This document shows positions 49,975 to 59,015 of a DNA stretch of 64,000 nucleotides, in pieces (the stretch's first letter is position 1; the number at the start of each line of letters is the position of its first letter). Below the pieces are notes generated by a model. That model made no database searches. It had not been told where the DNA came from and saw nothing but the letters and a program-made list of their open reading frames with translations. Source of the stretch: CAWALV01 sp963782965 (GTDB lineage: Bacteria > Actinomycetota > Actinomycetes > Acidothermales > Acidothermaceae); assembly GCA_963782965.1 (NCBI GenBank), contig CAWALV010000006.1, positions 1,364,001 through 1,428,000 of the forward strand. Direction: 5' to 3'. Position numbers and translations under genes: made by a program.

Positions 49975-50268
49975 GGTGGCCTCCTCACGTGTTCGGGTGC
50001 CTGTCGGGGACAAGGGCGTGCCCTGGTCGGCCACGCGGCAGCCCGGTGAACTCCCAGTGCTTCTCGGCACGCTTAGCACATAACTGAAGAGACGATCGAA
50101 TCACCCATACCGGGTAGTTGTGTAGAGAAGCCGCGCGCAGTTCACTGACGTGGCAGATGTACCAGCGGGGCGGCAGCGCGTAGGCTCTCGGCTACAGCGG
50201 GTGACGGCCCTTCAGTCGGCGCCCGGCTTTGGCGGGCCAGCGGAGCCTGACCGGGGGGTGAACCGGCG

Positions 50269-51606
50269 GTGCAGACAGTCGAGCACAGGCTGTCCCATGT
50301 CGTCGCGGGCTGGGCCTTGTGGTCGATGCCGCGCCGGGCGCGTGCGTTCATCCTCGTCGTCGACTTGGTGTTCGCCTCGCTGCTGGGCACCGGCCTGGCG
50401 ACGACGTCGTTCACCGCCGCCGACCTTTCGGCGTTCGCCGTGTTCATCGGTGGCGCGCTCGTGAGCATCGAGGGGTCGCTGCGGTTCAGCTGGCGCCGGC
50501 CGGAGGGTGGCGGGGGAGCCAACAACCTGCTCGCGGTGTGGACCGTGCCGGTCGCGCTCCTGCTACCACCCGTCTACAGCGCCATGGTCTTCCTGCCGTT
50601 GCTGGCGTTCACGCAGGTGCGGGTGCTGCGGCGCCCACCCGTCAAGCTCCTGTTCACGGCAGCATCCACCGGTATCGCAGGCTTCGCCGGTGCGGCGGTG
50701 CACGGCTGGGTGATGGCCGGTCAGGCGCCGTGGCATCCCGAGTCGCTGGTGGGCTCACCGCGCGCCCTGACCGCCACGCTGCTGTGCGTCGCGCTGCGTT
50801 ATGCCATCAACCGCTTGCTCGTCGGCGAGGTCGTCGCGCTGACGAAGCCGGGCGCCCGCACGCTCGCGATGTTCCGCGACTCGGCGACCTCGGGCCTCAC
50901 CGCCGCCGAGGCATGCACCGCAGTCCTGGTCGCACTGGCGTACCTCTCCTCGCCCTACGCGATCCTGCTGGCCATTCCACCGGTCCTCGTGCTGCAACGG
51001 ACGCTGCTGGTCGCCGAGCTGCGGCAGGCCGCGCGCACCGACCCGAAGACAGGTTTGGCGAACTCGGGCTACTGGCGCGAGGTCGCCGAGCGCGAGATCG
51101 CGCGTGCCCGAAGCGGCGGCGAGCCACTCGTCGTCCTGCTCGTCGACGTCGACCACTTCAAGACCGTCAACGACCGGTTCGGCCACCTCATCGGGGACGA
51201 CGTCTTGCGGGCGGTCTCGGCCGGCCTCACGCATGGCCTGCGGCCACGCGACTTCGTCGGCCGCTTCGGTGGTGAGGAGTTCGTCATCCTGCTTGCGGGC
51301 ACCGACCTCGACCAGGGACGCCATACCGCCGAGCGCATCCGAGCACACATCGCGGAGCTGGGTGTGGCGCCGGCCAACCGGCAGGAGGAGATCCGGGTGA
51401 CGATCTCTGTCGGAGTCGCCGGATTCCGAGAGAACGGGCACTCGGTGCACGAGTTGCTCGACGCCGCCGACACCGCGCTCTATGCGGCCAAGCACGCCGG
51501 CCGCAACTGCGTCCGGGTGGCGAGGGGTGCCCGCCAGCAGGTACTCGACCTCACCGGCGGCGCGGCCCGCCTCATCGATCTCCAGTCGCGGGCGCCCGTC
51601 GACTAG
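50269..51606 (+). CDS. Membrane diguanylate cyclase (GGDEF)
   Basis: 445-residue protein with about six helices in residues 25-235 and a GGDEF domain (about 260-425). The active-site motif is GGEEF at 334-338, a functional variant; RPRD five residues before it is an intact inhibitory I-site, so feedback by c-di-GMP is expected. GTG 50269 has only a loose purine-rich site, so the start is uncertain. It should synthesise c-di-GMP at the membrane. Upstream of the secreted phosphoesterase. Confidence 0.9.
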   Translation: MQTVEHRLSHVVAGWALWSMPRRARAFILVVDLVFASLLGTGLATTSFTAADLSAFAVFIGGALVSIEGSLRFSWRRPEGGGGANNLLAVWTVPVALLLPPVYSAMVFLPLLAFTQVRVLRRPPVKLLFTAASTGIAGFAGAAVHGWVMAGQAPWHPESLVGSPRALTATLLCVALRYAINRLLVGEVVALTKPGARTLAMFRDSATSGLTAAEACTAVLVALAYLSSPYAILLAIPPVLVLQRTLLVAELRQAARTDPKTGLANSGYWREVAEREIARARSGGEPLVVLLVDVDHFKTVNDRFGHLIGDDVLRAVSAGLTHGLRPRDFVGRFGGEEFVILLAGTDLDQGRHTAERIRAHIAELGVAPANRQEEIRVTISVGVAGFRENGHSVHELLDAADTALYAAKHAGRNCVRVARGARQQVLDLTGGAARLIDLQSRAPVD

Positions 51607-51667
51607 ACCGGCGTTCCTGGCGACGCAGGTTGTCGCCGAGGCTTTCGCCGCCGACGCTTCAACGGCT

Positions 51668-51722
51668 GTTCACCTTCTGGGTGCGGCCCCATTCACCTGC
51701 GCCGAGCAGTCTGCGGTTCACC
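51668..51722 (+). promoter_or_regulatory. Three GTTCACC-like heptamers, candidate PHO box
   Basis: GTTCACC at 51668, ATTCACC at 51691 and GTTCACC at 51716, 23 and 25 bp apart (about two 11-bp units), upstream of a secreted phosphoesterase. PhoP of Streptomyces binds direct repeats of GTTCACC-type 11-mers. Confidence 0.45.
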
Positions 51723-51763
51723 GGCCTTCCCCGGTTTCCTTGAACAGCTCGGAGGACTCACGC

Positions 51764-53341
51764 GTGATCGCAACCCCAACCCGCTGGCGGGGCCGCTCGG
51801 CCCGGCGTGCTGGCGCCACGTTCACCGCACTCGCCGCCTCTGCCGTACTGGCCGCGGGAGGCGCGAGCGCCGCCCAAGCGTCCGACGCTCACCACGAGGG
51901 GCCGGAGACGACCACCCCGATCAAACACCTCGTCGTCATCTTCCAGGAGAACGTCTCCTTCGATCACTACTTCGCCACCTACCCGTACGCGACGAACCCC
52001 GCCGGGGAGCCTGCCTTCACGGCCAAGGCGGGCACGCCGGCCGTCAACGGGCTCACCGCCGGCCTGCTCACGCACAACCCGAACAGCGTCCAGCCGACAC
52101 GCATCGACCGCAGCCAATCGCTCACCTGCGACATGGACCACAACTACGGCGCGGAGCAGCAGGCGTTCGACCACGGGCTGATGGACAAGTTCGTGCAGTA
52201 CACCGACTCGGGCGACTGCAGCGTGAACTACACGTCGGAGTACTACCGTCCCGGCCTCGTCATGGACTACTACGACGGCAACACGGTGACCGCGCTGTGG
52301 AACTACGCGCAGAACTTCGCCATGAGCGACAACAGTTACAACACGACGTTCGGCCCCTCGACGCCGGGCGTGCTCAACCTCGTGTCGGGTGAGACCGGGG
52401 GAGCGACCGCCTCTGCGCCGTCGCCCAAGGTCGCGAACGGTACCGACATCGGTGACCTCGACCCCGCGTTCGACGCGTGCAGCAAGGGCACCACGCTCAC
52501 CATGTCCGGGCGCAACATCGGTGACCTGCTCAACGACAAGGGCGTGAGCTGGGGCTGGTTCGAGGGCGGGTTCAAGCCGACGTCGGATGCCGGCGGCGTT
52601 CCGGTCTGCGGTTCGACGCACACCAACATCGGGGGTGGCTCGGTTGGCGACTACATCCCGCATCACGAGCCGTTCCAGTACTACGCGTCGACGGCCAACC
52701 CCAACCACCTGCCGCCTTCGTCCGTGGCGATGATCGGTAAGACCGACCAGGCGAACCACCAGTACGACCTGACGAACTTCTGGGCTGCCGCCGACTCCGG
52801 CCACCTGCCGGCAGTCAGCTTCGTGAAGGCGCCGGCGTACCAGGACGGGCACGCCGGGTACTCCGACCCGCTGGACGAGCAGACCTTCCTCGTCGACACG
52901 ATCAACCACTTGCAGAAACTGCCGAGCTGGAAGAACACCGCCGTCGTCATCAACTACGACGACTCCGACGGTTGGTACGACCACCAGATGGGCCCGATCG
53001 TCAGCCAGTCGAGTGACCCGGCCAACGACTCGCTCTCCGACCCGGGCATGTGCGGCACCGTGCCGGCGGGTGCCGAGAACGACCGGTGTGGTTACGGTCC
53101 GCGGTTGCCCATGCTGGTCGTCTCACCTTTCGCGAAGGCGAACTACGTCGACAACACGACCACCGACCAGAGTTCGATCCTGAAGTTCATCGAGGACAAC
53201 TGGTCGACCGGTCGAATCGGTGGGCAGTCCTTCGATGCGATCGCCGGGCCGCTGAACGGCATGTTCGACTTCACCGGCAACAAGGGCAAGAACCGCAAGC
53301 TCGTCCTCGACCCGACGACGGGTGAGGTCGCGCGGCGCTGA
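51764..53341 (+). CDS. Secreted phosphoesterase (phospholipase C / acid phosphatase AcpA family)
   Basis: 525-residue exported enzyme of the phosphoesterase family (PF04185). The N terminus is a signal peptide with twin arginine (RSARRAGATFTALAASAVLA) ending near ASA, possibly Tat-dependent as for mycobacterial phospholipases C. Catalytic-fold motifs are IKHLVVIFQENVSFDHYF near residue 55, FGPSTPGVLNL, and INYDDSDGWYDHQMGPIV. GTG 51764 follows GGAGG by 8 nt. Candidate PHO box upstream suggests induction by phosphate starvation. Lipid or phosphomonoester specificity is open. Confidence 0.9.
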   Translation: MIATPTRWRGRSARRAGATFTALAASAVLAAGGASAAQASDAHHEGPETTTPIKHLVVIFQENVSFDHYFATYPYATNPAGEPAFTAKAGTPAVNGLTAGLLTHNPNSVQPTRIDRSQSLTCDMDHNYGAEQQAFDHGLMDKFVQYTDSGDCSVNYTSEYYRPGLVMDYYDGNTVTALWNYAQNFAMSDNSYNTTFGPSTPGVLNLVSGETGGATASAPSPKVANGTDIGDLDPAFDACSKGTTLTMSGRNIGDLLNDKGVSWGWFEGGFKPTSDAGGVPVCGSTHTNIGGGSVGDYIPHHEPFQYYASTANPNHLPPSSVAMIGKTDQANHQYDLTNFWAAADSGHLPAVSFVKAPAYQDGHAGYSDPLDEQTFLVDTINHLQKLPSWKNTAVVINYDDSDGWYDHQMGPIVSQSSDPANDSLSDPGMCGTVPAGAENDRCGYGPRLPMLVVSPFAKANYVDNTTTDQSSILKFIEDNWSTGRIGGQSFDAIAGPLNGMFDFTGNKGKNRKLVLDPTTGEVARR

Positions 53342-53416
53342 GCTTTCTCGCGAGTGCCTGCCAGGGGGTGCGTACCACGCCAGGTGCGCGCCCTCTGGCA
53401 ATTCGTGTCTTCGCGG

Positions 53417-56400
53417 CTACTTCGACCACCACGCGTTGTGGTCAGCCGCGCCCGGGCGCGAGCGGTGGATGAGTGCCGGTATGCCGGCCGGCGCCATCGG
53501 CTCCGACACGAGGTAGCCCTGGCCGCTGTCGCAGCCGAGGTTGAGCAGTGCGTCCCACTGTGCCTGCTCCTCGATGCCCTCGCCGACAATCGTCATGTCG
53601 AGGTAGTGGGCCATCACGATCAGAGCGCCGACGATTTCCTTTGCACGGGTCGCAGAGGTGACCTGATCGACGAAGGAACGGTCGATCTTCACGGTGTCGA
53701 CGGGGAAGTCGCGCAGGTGGATCAGCGACGAGAAGCCGGTGCCGAAGTCGTCGAGCGCGATCCGCACGCCGAGCTTGGCGATAGCCGACAGCGTCTCGCG
53801 CATGCGATCGTCGTTTTCCAGCAGGGCGGTCTCGGTGATTTCGAGAGTGAGCCGGCCAGGGTCGACGGAGTGTTTCGCCAGCGCCTCGCTGATGACCCCG
53901 ATGACTGCGGAATCGGTGAGCTGTCGCGGCGACACGTTGACAGACATGCCGAGCTTCGCCAGGCAGGGGTCAGTGGCCCATTCGGCGAGCTGTCGCAACG
54001 CCTCGTCGATCACCCACGCGCCGATCGAGACGATGAGGCCGCGGCGCTCGGCGAGACCGATGAACTCGTTGGGTGGGATGACGCCGCGGCGCGGATGCTG
54101 CCAGCGCACCAGCGCCTCGACCCCGTGGATGACGCCGGACCGCAAACCGAACAGTGGCTGATACGCCAACCGAAGCTGCTCGCGTTCGACCGCGTGGCGC
54201 AGGTCGCCTTCAAGGCTGGGCCGGTTCGCCGCGATCGCGTGCAGCCGTTCGTCGAAGAGGCAGAACTGGTTGCGGCCGCGGGCCTTGGCGAGGTACATCG
54301 CCTCGTCGGCATTGCGGAGCAGGACCGAGGGGTCGGCGTTCGGGGTCGAGTTCAAAGCGATACCGATGCTGGCCGACACGTTCAGCTCGCGTCCGCCCTC
54401 GAAGAACGGTTCGGCGAGGCCGCGCACCAGCCGCTCGGCGATGATGCGGATGTCCTCGGCGGCGGTGAGCCGGTCGCAGAGGAGCACGAACTCGTCGCCA
54501 CCGAATCGCCCGAGCGTGTCTGTGCGGCGGCATAGCTGCTGCAGTCGGTGGGAGGCCTGAACGAGCAGCCGGTCACCGACCTCGTGGCCGAGTGAGTCGT
54601 TGATGTCCTTGAAGTGGTCGAGATCGATGAAGAGGACGGCGAGTCGCCCGGGTTCGCGTTCGAGGCGGGTGACGGCCTGGGTCAGCCGGTCGAGGAACAA
54701 GGTTCGGTTGGCCAGACCCGTCAGCGAGTCGTGCACGGCTTGATGAGCCAGTGCCTGCTCCGCATGCTTGAGCGCAGTGATGTCGCGGCTGACCGCGAGC
54801 ACACCATCGATCGCGCCGTCCGAGTTGGTCAACGGCACGATGCTCGCCTGGTACCACCGGGTGCCTTCCGCGCGAGTTTCGGAGAAGTCGAGCGACAAAG
54901 CGGCGCCCGACGTCGCAACCCGCTGGAGCGCGTCGAGCCACCGCTCGGTCAGGACCGGGTCTCGCCCCAACTCGGCGTCCCTCCTGCCGATGACCTCGGC
55001 CGGCGATCTGCCGAGCGCTGCTGCCGCCGCGCGGTTGAGGTAGCGGTAGGTCAACTCGGTGTCGTAACGGATGATGGCGTCGGGGGAGCTCTCGAGGACG
55101 ACGTTCAGCTCCCGGCCGAGCGTTTCGATGTGCTTTTCTCGTGCGTTCACGTCGAGCGCCACGGTGAGGAGCGCCGCCCACTCGCTGATCGTTTCGCGAC
55201 CGGTGAGCACCCGGGTGTCGATCGGGCTGACGAGGCTCAGCCATCCCCAATCGCTGTCGGCCACCCGCAGGGGGAGCGCGAACACGATCTCGTTGCGCTC
55301 GGCGTCCACCCGGTCGAATAGCTCCGACGGCGGGAACTGTTCGACGGGCAAGACGCCGTCGCCGGACAAGTCGCTCGAGCCCCCCGTCGTCCCGTCGAAG
55401 GCGCCGACGAGCCGCACGCTGCTCGGCTTGCTTTCCCACAGCCCGAGAACACCCGCTACCGCCGGGGTCTTGGCGAGCCAGCTCAAGTCGTAGGGGTTGC
55501 CGTCACGGACGCCGAGCAGGGCCATGCCGACCGTGTACTGCGTCGACAGTGCCGAGCGAAAATAGGTGGCCTCCTCGTAACGTTCGGCCAATTGCGCGTG
55601 CGCGAGCGCGCGGGTGGCATGCGTTGCGACGTCGTCCGCCCCTTCGGTTCCTGTCGCGGCGTCGCTCGGCAGCACGTGGACGCCGTAGCGCAACATCGCC
55701 TCGGTGAGCGCCTGCGCGGTGTCGAAACCGGGGCGGGCCCGATAGAGGTCGACCACCGCCTCGCGGACATCCGCCGCCGTGTAGTTGCAGCCGCTCGCCA
55801 GCACTTCGGCGACGCGATCGGCCACCGTGTCGGCCGAGGCGGATGGTGCCGCGGTTGGGAGGACGGCGGAGTCGTGGTGTGCCCGCGGGCGTGCGAGCAC
55901 CGCGCTCAAAGTGGCCCTGATCCGGTCGCGAGGCAGCAAATTCTGCGCTATCTCCTCGCGTTGCGACACGCCCTCGTGACAGCCGCACGACTCTCTCGCG
56001 ACGAACGTGGTGGGGACGAGGTGCGTTCTCTCGTCAAGGCTCTCGCCGCGGAGTTTGCGCAGCACCAACTGGGTCGCCGTCGTCCCTACTTCGCGAAACG
56101 ACTGCCGCACCGTTGCGAGTCGCGGCGCGGTGAACTGCGCCAGTTCGATGTCGTCGAACCCGACGACGGCCTGGTCGTCGGGCAGGCTCAGGCCCGCGTC
56201 GGCCAGCGCCGCGAGTAGGCCGACGGCGTTGGAGTCGGTGCCGGCGAGAACGGCCGTGCTCGGCATCCCGGCCGCCACCATTCGCCGGGCGGCTTGCGCA
56301 CCACCGGTGTGGACGTTGTCGTCCACCTCGAAGAAGAGATCGCGTGTTGCCGCCAGCCCGTGCGCGGCCATGGCTTCCTGGTACGCGGCGTACCGCTCGC

Positions 56401-56938
56401 GGACGTCGCGCTGGGCCAGGCACCCTGCGTACGCGATACGCGTGTGGCCATGCGCGACAAGGTGCTCGACCGCGGCGAAGATGCCACCCCGGTTGTCCGG
56501 CATGACCGGGATGCAGCCCGGCACCTCGGTCTGGGCGCTGATCCAGACGACGGGTCTGCCACTCTCCGCGAGTTCGCGCAGGTAGCTTTCGCCGACGGCG
56601 TTGAGGACGGCGATGAATCCGTCCATGTGGTCGTGCCCGAGCGGTTGGGAGACATCCCAGGCGGAAAGCGGGTCGGCGTGCTCGACGCCCGACTCGAACG
56701 TCTGTACGGCAAGCACCCGAGCGCCCGCTCCGCGTGCTGCCGTCGCGATTCCCTGGAGAACCCCGCCGAAGTAGAACCCCCCGACCAGGGGAGCGAGCAC
56801 ACCGATTGTCAATGGGGGCCTGGTCGCGACGCTCTCGGGGACGGCAGCATAGGCGTCCACCCGACCCGGCCGGAGCGGGAAGGGTACGACCGCGCCAGCG
56901 CTGCCGATTGCCTTGTCTGCGCGCCGTGCAGCTGACAT
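53417..56938 (-). CDS. LacI-type sensor fused to PAS, GGDEF and EAL domains
   Basis: 1173-residue c-di-GMP enzyme. Residues ~42-320 form a type I periplasmic-binding-protein-like domain as in LacI regulators (IGVLAPLVGGFYFGGVLQGI, VVGFDDIELAQFTAPRLATV), but with no DNA-binding headpiece and no signal peptide; it ends in RESCGCHEG. A helical/GAF-like middle (about 370-605), PAS (606-720), GGDEF (733-895; GGDEF at 813-817 with RRTD I-site) and EAL (905-1160; EAL at 941-943, DDFGTG at 1063-1068) follow. Both enzymatic sites look intact. Start ATG 56938 follows GGAGG; longer frames read through tRNA-Leu. Probably a cytosolic sensor of a sugar-like ligand. Confidence 0.92.
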   Translation of the reverse strand: MSAARRADKAIGSAGAVVPFPLRPGRVDAYAAVPESVATRPPLTIGVLAPLVGGFYFGGVLQGIATAARGAGARVLAVQTFESGVEHADPLSAWDVSQPLGHDHMDGFIAVLNAVGESYLRELAESGRPVVWISAQTEVPGCIPVMPDNRGGIFAAVEHLVAHGHTRIAYAGCLAQRDVRERYAAYQEAMAAHGLAATRDLFFEVDDNVHTGGAQAARRMVAAGMPSTAVLAGTDSNAVGLLAALADAGLSLPDDQAVVGFDDIELAQFTAPRLATVRQSFREVGTTATQLVLRKLRGESLDERTHLVPTTFVARESCGCHEGVSQREEIAQNLLPRDRIRATLSAVLARPRAHHDSAVLPTAAPSASADTVADRVAEVLASGCNYTAADVREAVVDLYRARPGFDTAQALTEAMLRYGVHVLPSDAATGTEGADDVATHATRALAHAQLAERYEEATYFRSALSTQYTVGMALLGVRDGNPYDLSWLAKTPAVAGVLGLWESKPSSVRLVGAFDGTTGGSSDLSGDGVLPVEQFPPSELFDRVDAERNEIVFALPLRVADSDWGWLSLVSPIDTRVLTGRETISEWAALLTVALDVNAREKHIETLGRELNVVLESSPDAIIRYDTELTYRYLNRAAAAALGRSPAEVIGRRDAELGRDPVLTERWLDALQRVATSGAALSLDFSETRAEGTRWYQASIVPLTNSDGAIDGVLAVSRDITALKHAEQALAHQAVHDSLTGLANRTLFLDRLTQAVTRLEREPGRLAVLFIDLDHFKDINDSLGHEVGDRLLVQASHRLQQLCRRTDTLGRFGGDEFVLLCDRLTAAEDIRIIAERLVRGLAEPFFEGGRELNVSASIGIALNSTPNADPSVLLRNADEAMYLAKARGRNQFCLFDERLHAIAANRPSLEGDLRHAVEREQLRLAYQPLFGLRSGVIHGVEALVRWQHPRRGVIPPNEFIGLAERRGLIVSIGAWVIDEALRQLAEWATDPCLAKLGMSVNVSPRQLTDSAVIGVISEALAKHSVDPGRLTLEITETALLENDDRMRETLSAIAKLGVRIALDDFGTGFSSLIHLRDFPVDTVKIDRSFVDQVTSATRAKEIVGALIVMAHYLDMTIVGEGIEEQAQWDALLNLGCDSGQGYLVSEPMAPAGIPALIHRSRPGAADHNAWWSK

Positions 56939-57058
56939 CGCGCGCAGCCTCCATCCGGCGTGTGCGTAAGCCGCCGAACGCCTTATCGACCGCAGCGGGC
57001 CGGAACTGAGCACTGCCCCGGCCGCCTCGCCGGGCGCGGATTCACGCTGGACGTCACA

Positions 57059-57146
57059 TGGTGTCCGAGGGGGGACTTGAACCCCCATGCCCTTTTGGGG
57101 CACTAGCACCTCAAGCTAGCGCGTCTGCCTATTCCGCCACCCGGAC
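57059..57146 (-). tRNA. tRNA-Leu (anticodon GAG)
   Basis: Class II tRNA with long variable arm. Acceptor GTCCGGG starts at 57146; anticodon stem CTAGC/GCTAG encloses loop TTGAGGT (anticodon GAG, reads CUC/CUU); T-loop GGTTCAAGTCC is present. Discriminator A and an encoded CCA (57061-57059) complete it. Minus-strand TATCGT at 57207-57202 might be its -10. Confidence 0.97.
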
Positions 57147-57379
57147 AGGGTTCGTCCCCCGACGCGCGCCCGGCTGGGAGCCCGTCACAGGACCGGCGTA
57201 CACGATACAACGCCGGCCACCCGGGGGCGGCGGCGCGCCACATCGCGCCCGAACTGCGCGACGGGGCAGACGCCGCGCCGCCGACCCGGCAGGATGGCAG
57301 CCAACGACCGATCACCTGGACGGCGTCCGGCTGGCGCTCGCCGGCGGCTGCCGTCGTCCTGATCTTGGAGGAGCGTCGC

Positions 57380-58687
57380 ATGCCTGAGTCGCCGACCGGC
57401 CCGACAGCCGAGGACGAAGTCGTCGACCTGTGCCGCGACCTGATCCGCATCGACACCTCGAACCCGCTGAAGCCGGAGCGACCTGCGGCGGAGTACGTCG
57501 CCGAGAAGCTGGCCGAGGTCGGGCTCGAGCCGACGATCCTGGAATCGGAGCCGGGCCGGGCGAGTGTCGTCGCCCGGATGGCGGGTGCCGATTCGAGCCG
57601 TGGAGCGCTGCTGATCCACGGCCACCTCGACGTCGTCCCGGCCGATGCGAGCGACTGGCAGGTCGACCCGTTCGCCGGCGAGATCAAGGACGGTTGCCTG
57701 TGGGGCCGTGGTGCGATCGACATGAAGGACATGGACGCGATGACCCTGGCCGTCATTCGGCAGTGGGCGCGCGAAGGCCGCACCCCGCCACGTGACCTCG
57801 TCGTCGCGTTCGTCGCCGACGAGGAAGCGGGCGGCGCCAAGGGGGCGAGGTTCCTCGCCGACAACCATCCGGAGCTGTTCGAGGGCTGCACCGAGTCGAT
57901 CAGCGAGGTCGGCGGGTTCTCCCTGCACATCCGCGACGACCTGCGGCTGTACCCGGTGCAGACGGCGCAGCGCGGCATGGCGTGGATGAAGCTGGTGGCC
58001 CGCGGCCGCGCCGGGCATGGCAGTCTGGTCAACAACGCGAACGCGGTAACGGCGCTGGCCGAAGCCGTGGCGCGCATCGGCCGCTACGAGTGGCCTGTGC
58101 GGCTCACCAAGACCGTGCAGACGTTTCTCGACGAGCTCGGCGAGGCGATCGGTGTCGAGATCGATCCGCACGACCTCTCGCCCGTCGTCGACAAGCTCGG
58201 CACCATCACCGCGCTCGTCGCGGCCACGCTGCGCAACACGGCGAACCCGACCATGCTCGACGCCGGCTACAAGGCCAACGTCATCCCGCAGACCGCGAGC
58301 GCCATCATCGACGGGCGCTACCTGCCCGGCTACGACGACGAGTTCTTCGCCACCATCGACGAGCTGCTCGGCCCGAACATCAGCCGCGAGATGGTGCACG
58401 AGGACGACGCTCTCGAGACGGAATGGTCGGGCGCGCTCGTCGACGTCATGAAGTACGCGATCGTGGCCGAAGACCCGCAGGGCAAGCCGGTGCCCTACTG
58501 CCTTTTCGGTGGCACCGACGACAAGTCGTTCTCTCGTCTTGGCATTACCGGCTATGGGTTCTCGCCGTTGCGGCTGTCGCCCGAGCTCGACTTCGCCGGC
58601 ATGTTCCACAGCATCGACGAGCGGGTCAACCTCGACGCGTTGACGTTCGGCACCCGAGTGCTCGACCGCTTCCTCGCCAACTCCTGA
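57380..58687 (+). CDS. M20-family metallopeptidase
   Basis: 435-residue dizinc amidohydrolase/carboxypeptidase (DapE/ArgE/CPG2 group). Metal motifs are HGHLDVVP (H82 with D84), GAIDMKD (D114), and ADEEAGG (E148/E149); a lid/dimerisation domain lies between. ATG 57380 follows GGAGGAG. The substrate cannot be named; related genes are annotated as hypothetical M20 dipeptidases. In Streptomyces it is next to a DUF5703 gene, as here. Confidence 0.94.
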   Translation: MPESPTGPTAEDEVVDLCRDLIRIDTSNPLKPERPAAEYVAEKLAEVGLEPTILESEPGRASVVARMAGADSSRGALLIHGHLDVVPADASDWQVDPFAGEIKDGCLWGRGAIDMKDMDAMTLAVIRQWAREGRTPPRDLVVAFVADEEAGGAKGARFLADNHPELFEGCTESISEVGGFSLHIRDDLRLYPVQTAQRGMAWMKLVARGRAGHGSLVNNANAVTALAEAVARIGRYEWPVRLTKTVQTFLDELGEAIGVEIDPHDLSPVVDKLGTITALVAATLRNTANPTMLDAGYKANVIPQTASAIIDGRYLPGYDDEFFATIDELLGPNISREMVHEDDALETEWSGALVDVMKYAIVAEDPQGKPVPYCLFGGTDDKSFSRLGITGYGFSPLRLSPELDFAGMFHSIDERVNLDALTFGTRVLDRFLANS

Positions 58688-58720
58688 GGCGCCAGCGGGT
58701 CATCCGAACGGCGCTGCCGG

Positions 58721-58906
58721 CTACAACGTTCGTGCGACGCGCAGCACTCGGCGCCGCAACAGCACCTGGCGTGACCCGTCGGGATAGAGACGCAGCCGAT
58801 CAAGCTCCCAGCCGCCCGTTTCCGCCTCGGCGACGAGCAGCTGCCGAGCGGCGGTACGCGACGTCCCGCGCGGCAACCGCAGCCGGCGGAACTGGTAGTC
58901 GCTCAT
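58721..58906 (-). CDS. DUF5703 family protein
   Basis: 61-residue basic protein with the family pattern MSDYQFRRLRLPRGTSR ... WELDRLRLYPDGSR and RRVLRV. ATG 58906 follows GGAGC. Convergent with the M20 gene (33 nt). Function unknown. Confidence 0.85.
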   Translation of the reverse strand: MSDYQFRRLRLPRGTSRTAARQLLVAEAETGGWELDRLRLYPDGSRQVLLRRRVLRVARTL

Positions 58907-59003
58907 GGGCTCCATTGTCGCCAATGCAGCGGCGCGTAGTGGCCGAAACGGACCTACGGGCCACGCACCGCCCGCGCATTGTGCGCCGACCCCACCTGAC
59001 CGG

Positions 59004-59009
59004 TACGGT
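59004..59009 (+). promoter_or_regulatory. -10 hexamer of a probable leaderless start (acidic protein gene)
   Basis: TACGGT, 6 nt before ATG 59016. Confidence 0.5.
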
Positions 59010-59015
59010 TACCGC

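Larger units (their letters stand above)
49846..50268. other. 423-nt intergenic region between trmH and the GGDEF gene
   Basis: Holds a small minus-strand unit (7-codon ORF plus terminator, listed separately) in 49874-49990. Between 49991 and 50268 there is no ORF with coding character; it must contain the promoter of the minus-strand unit and that of the plus-strand GGDEF gene, but I find no convincing -35/-10 pair. Confidence 0.6.

Noticed and set aside
49874..49990. 6C-type sRNA
   Set aside because: Only one stem-loop has a C-rich loop; the 6C family has two.
57193..57216. CCGGCGT/ACGCCGG inverted repeat upstream of tRNA-Leu
   Set aside because: Arms are GC-rich and 10 nt apart around a possible -10; too weak to call an operator.
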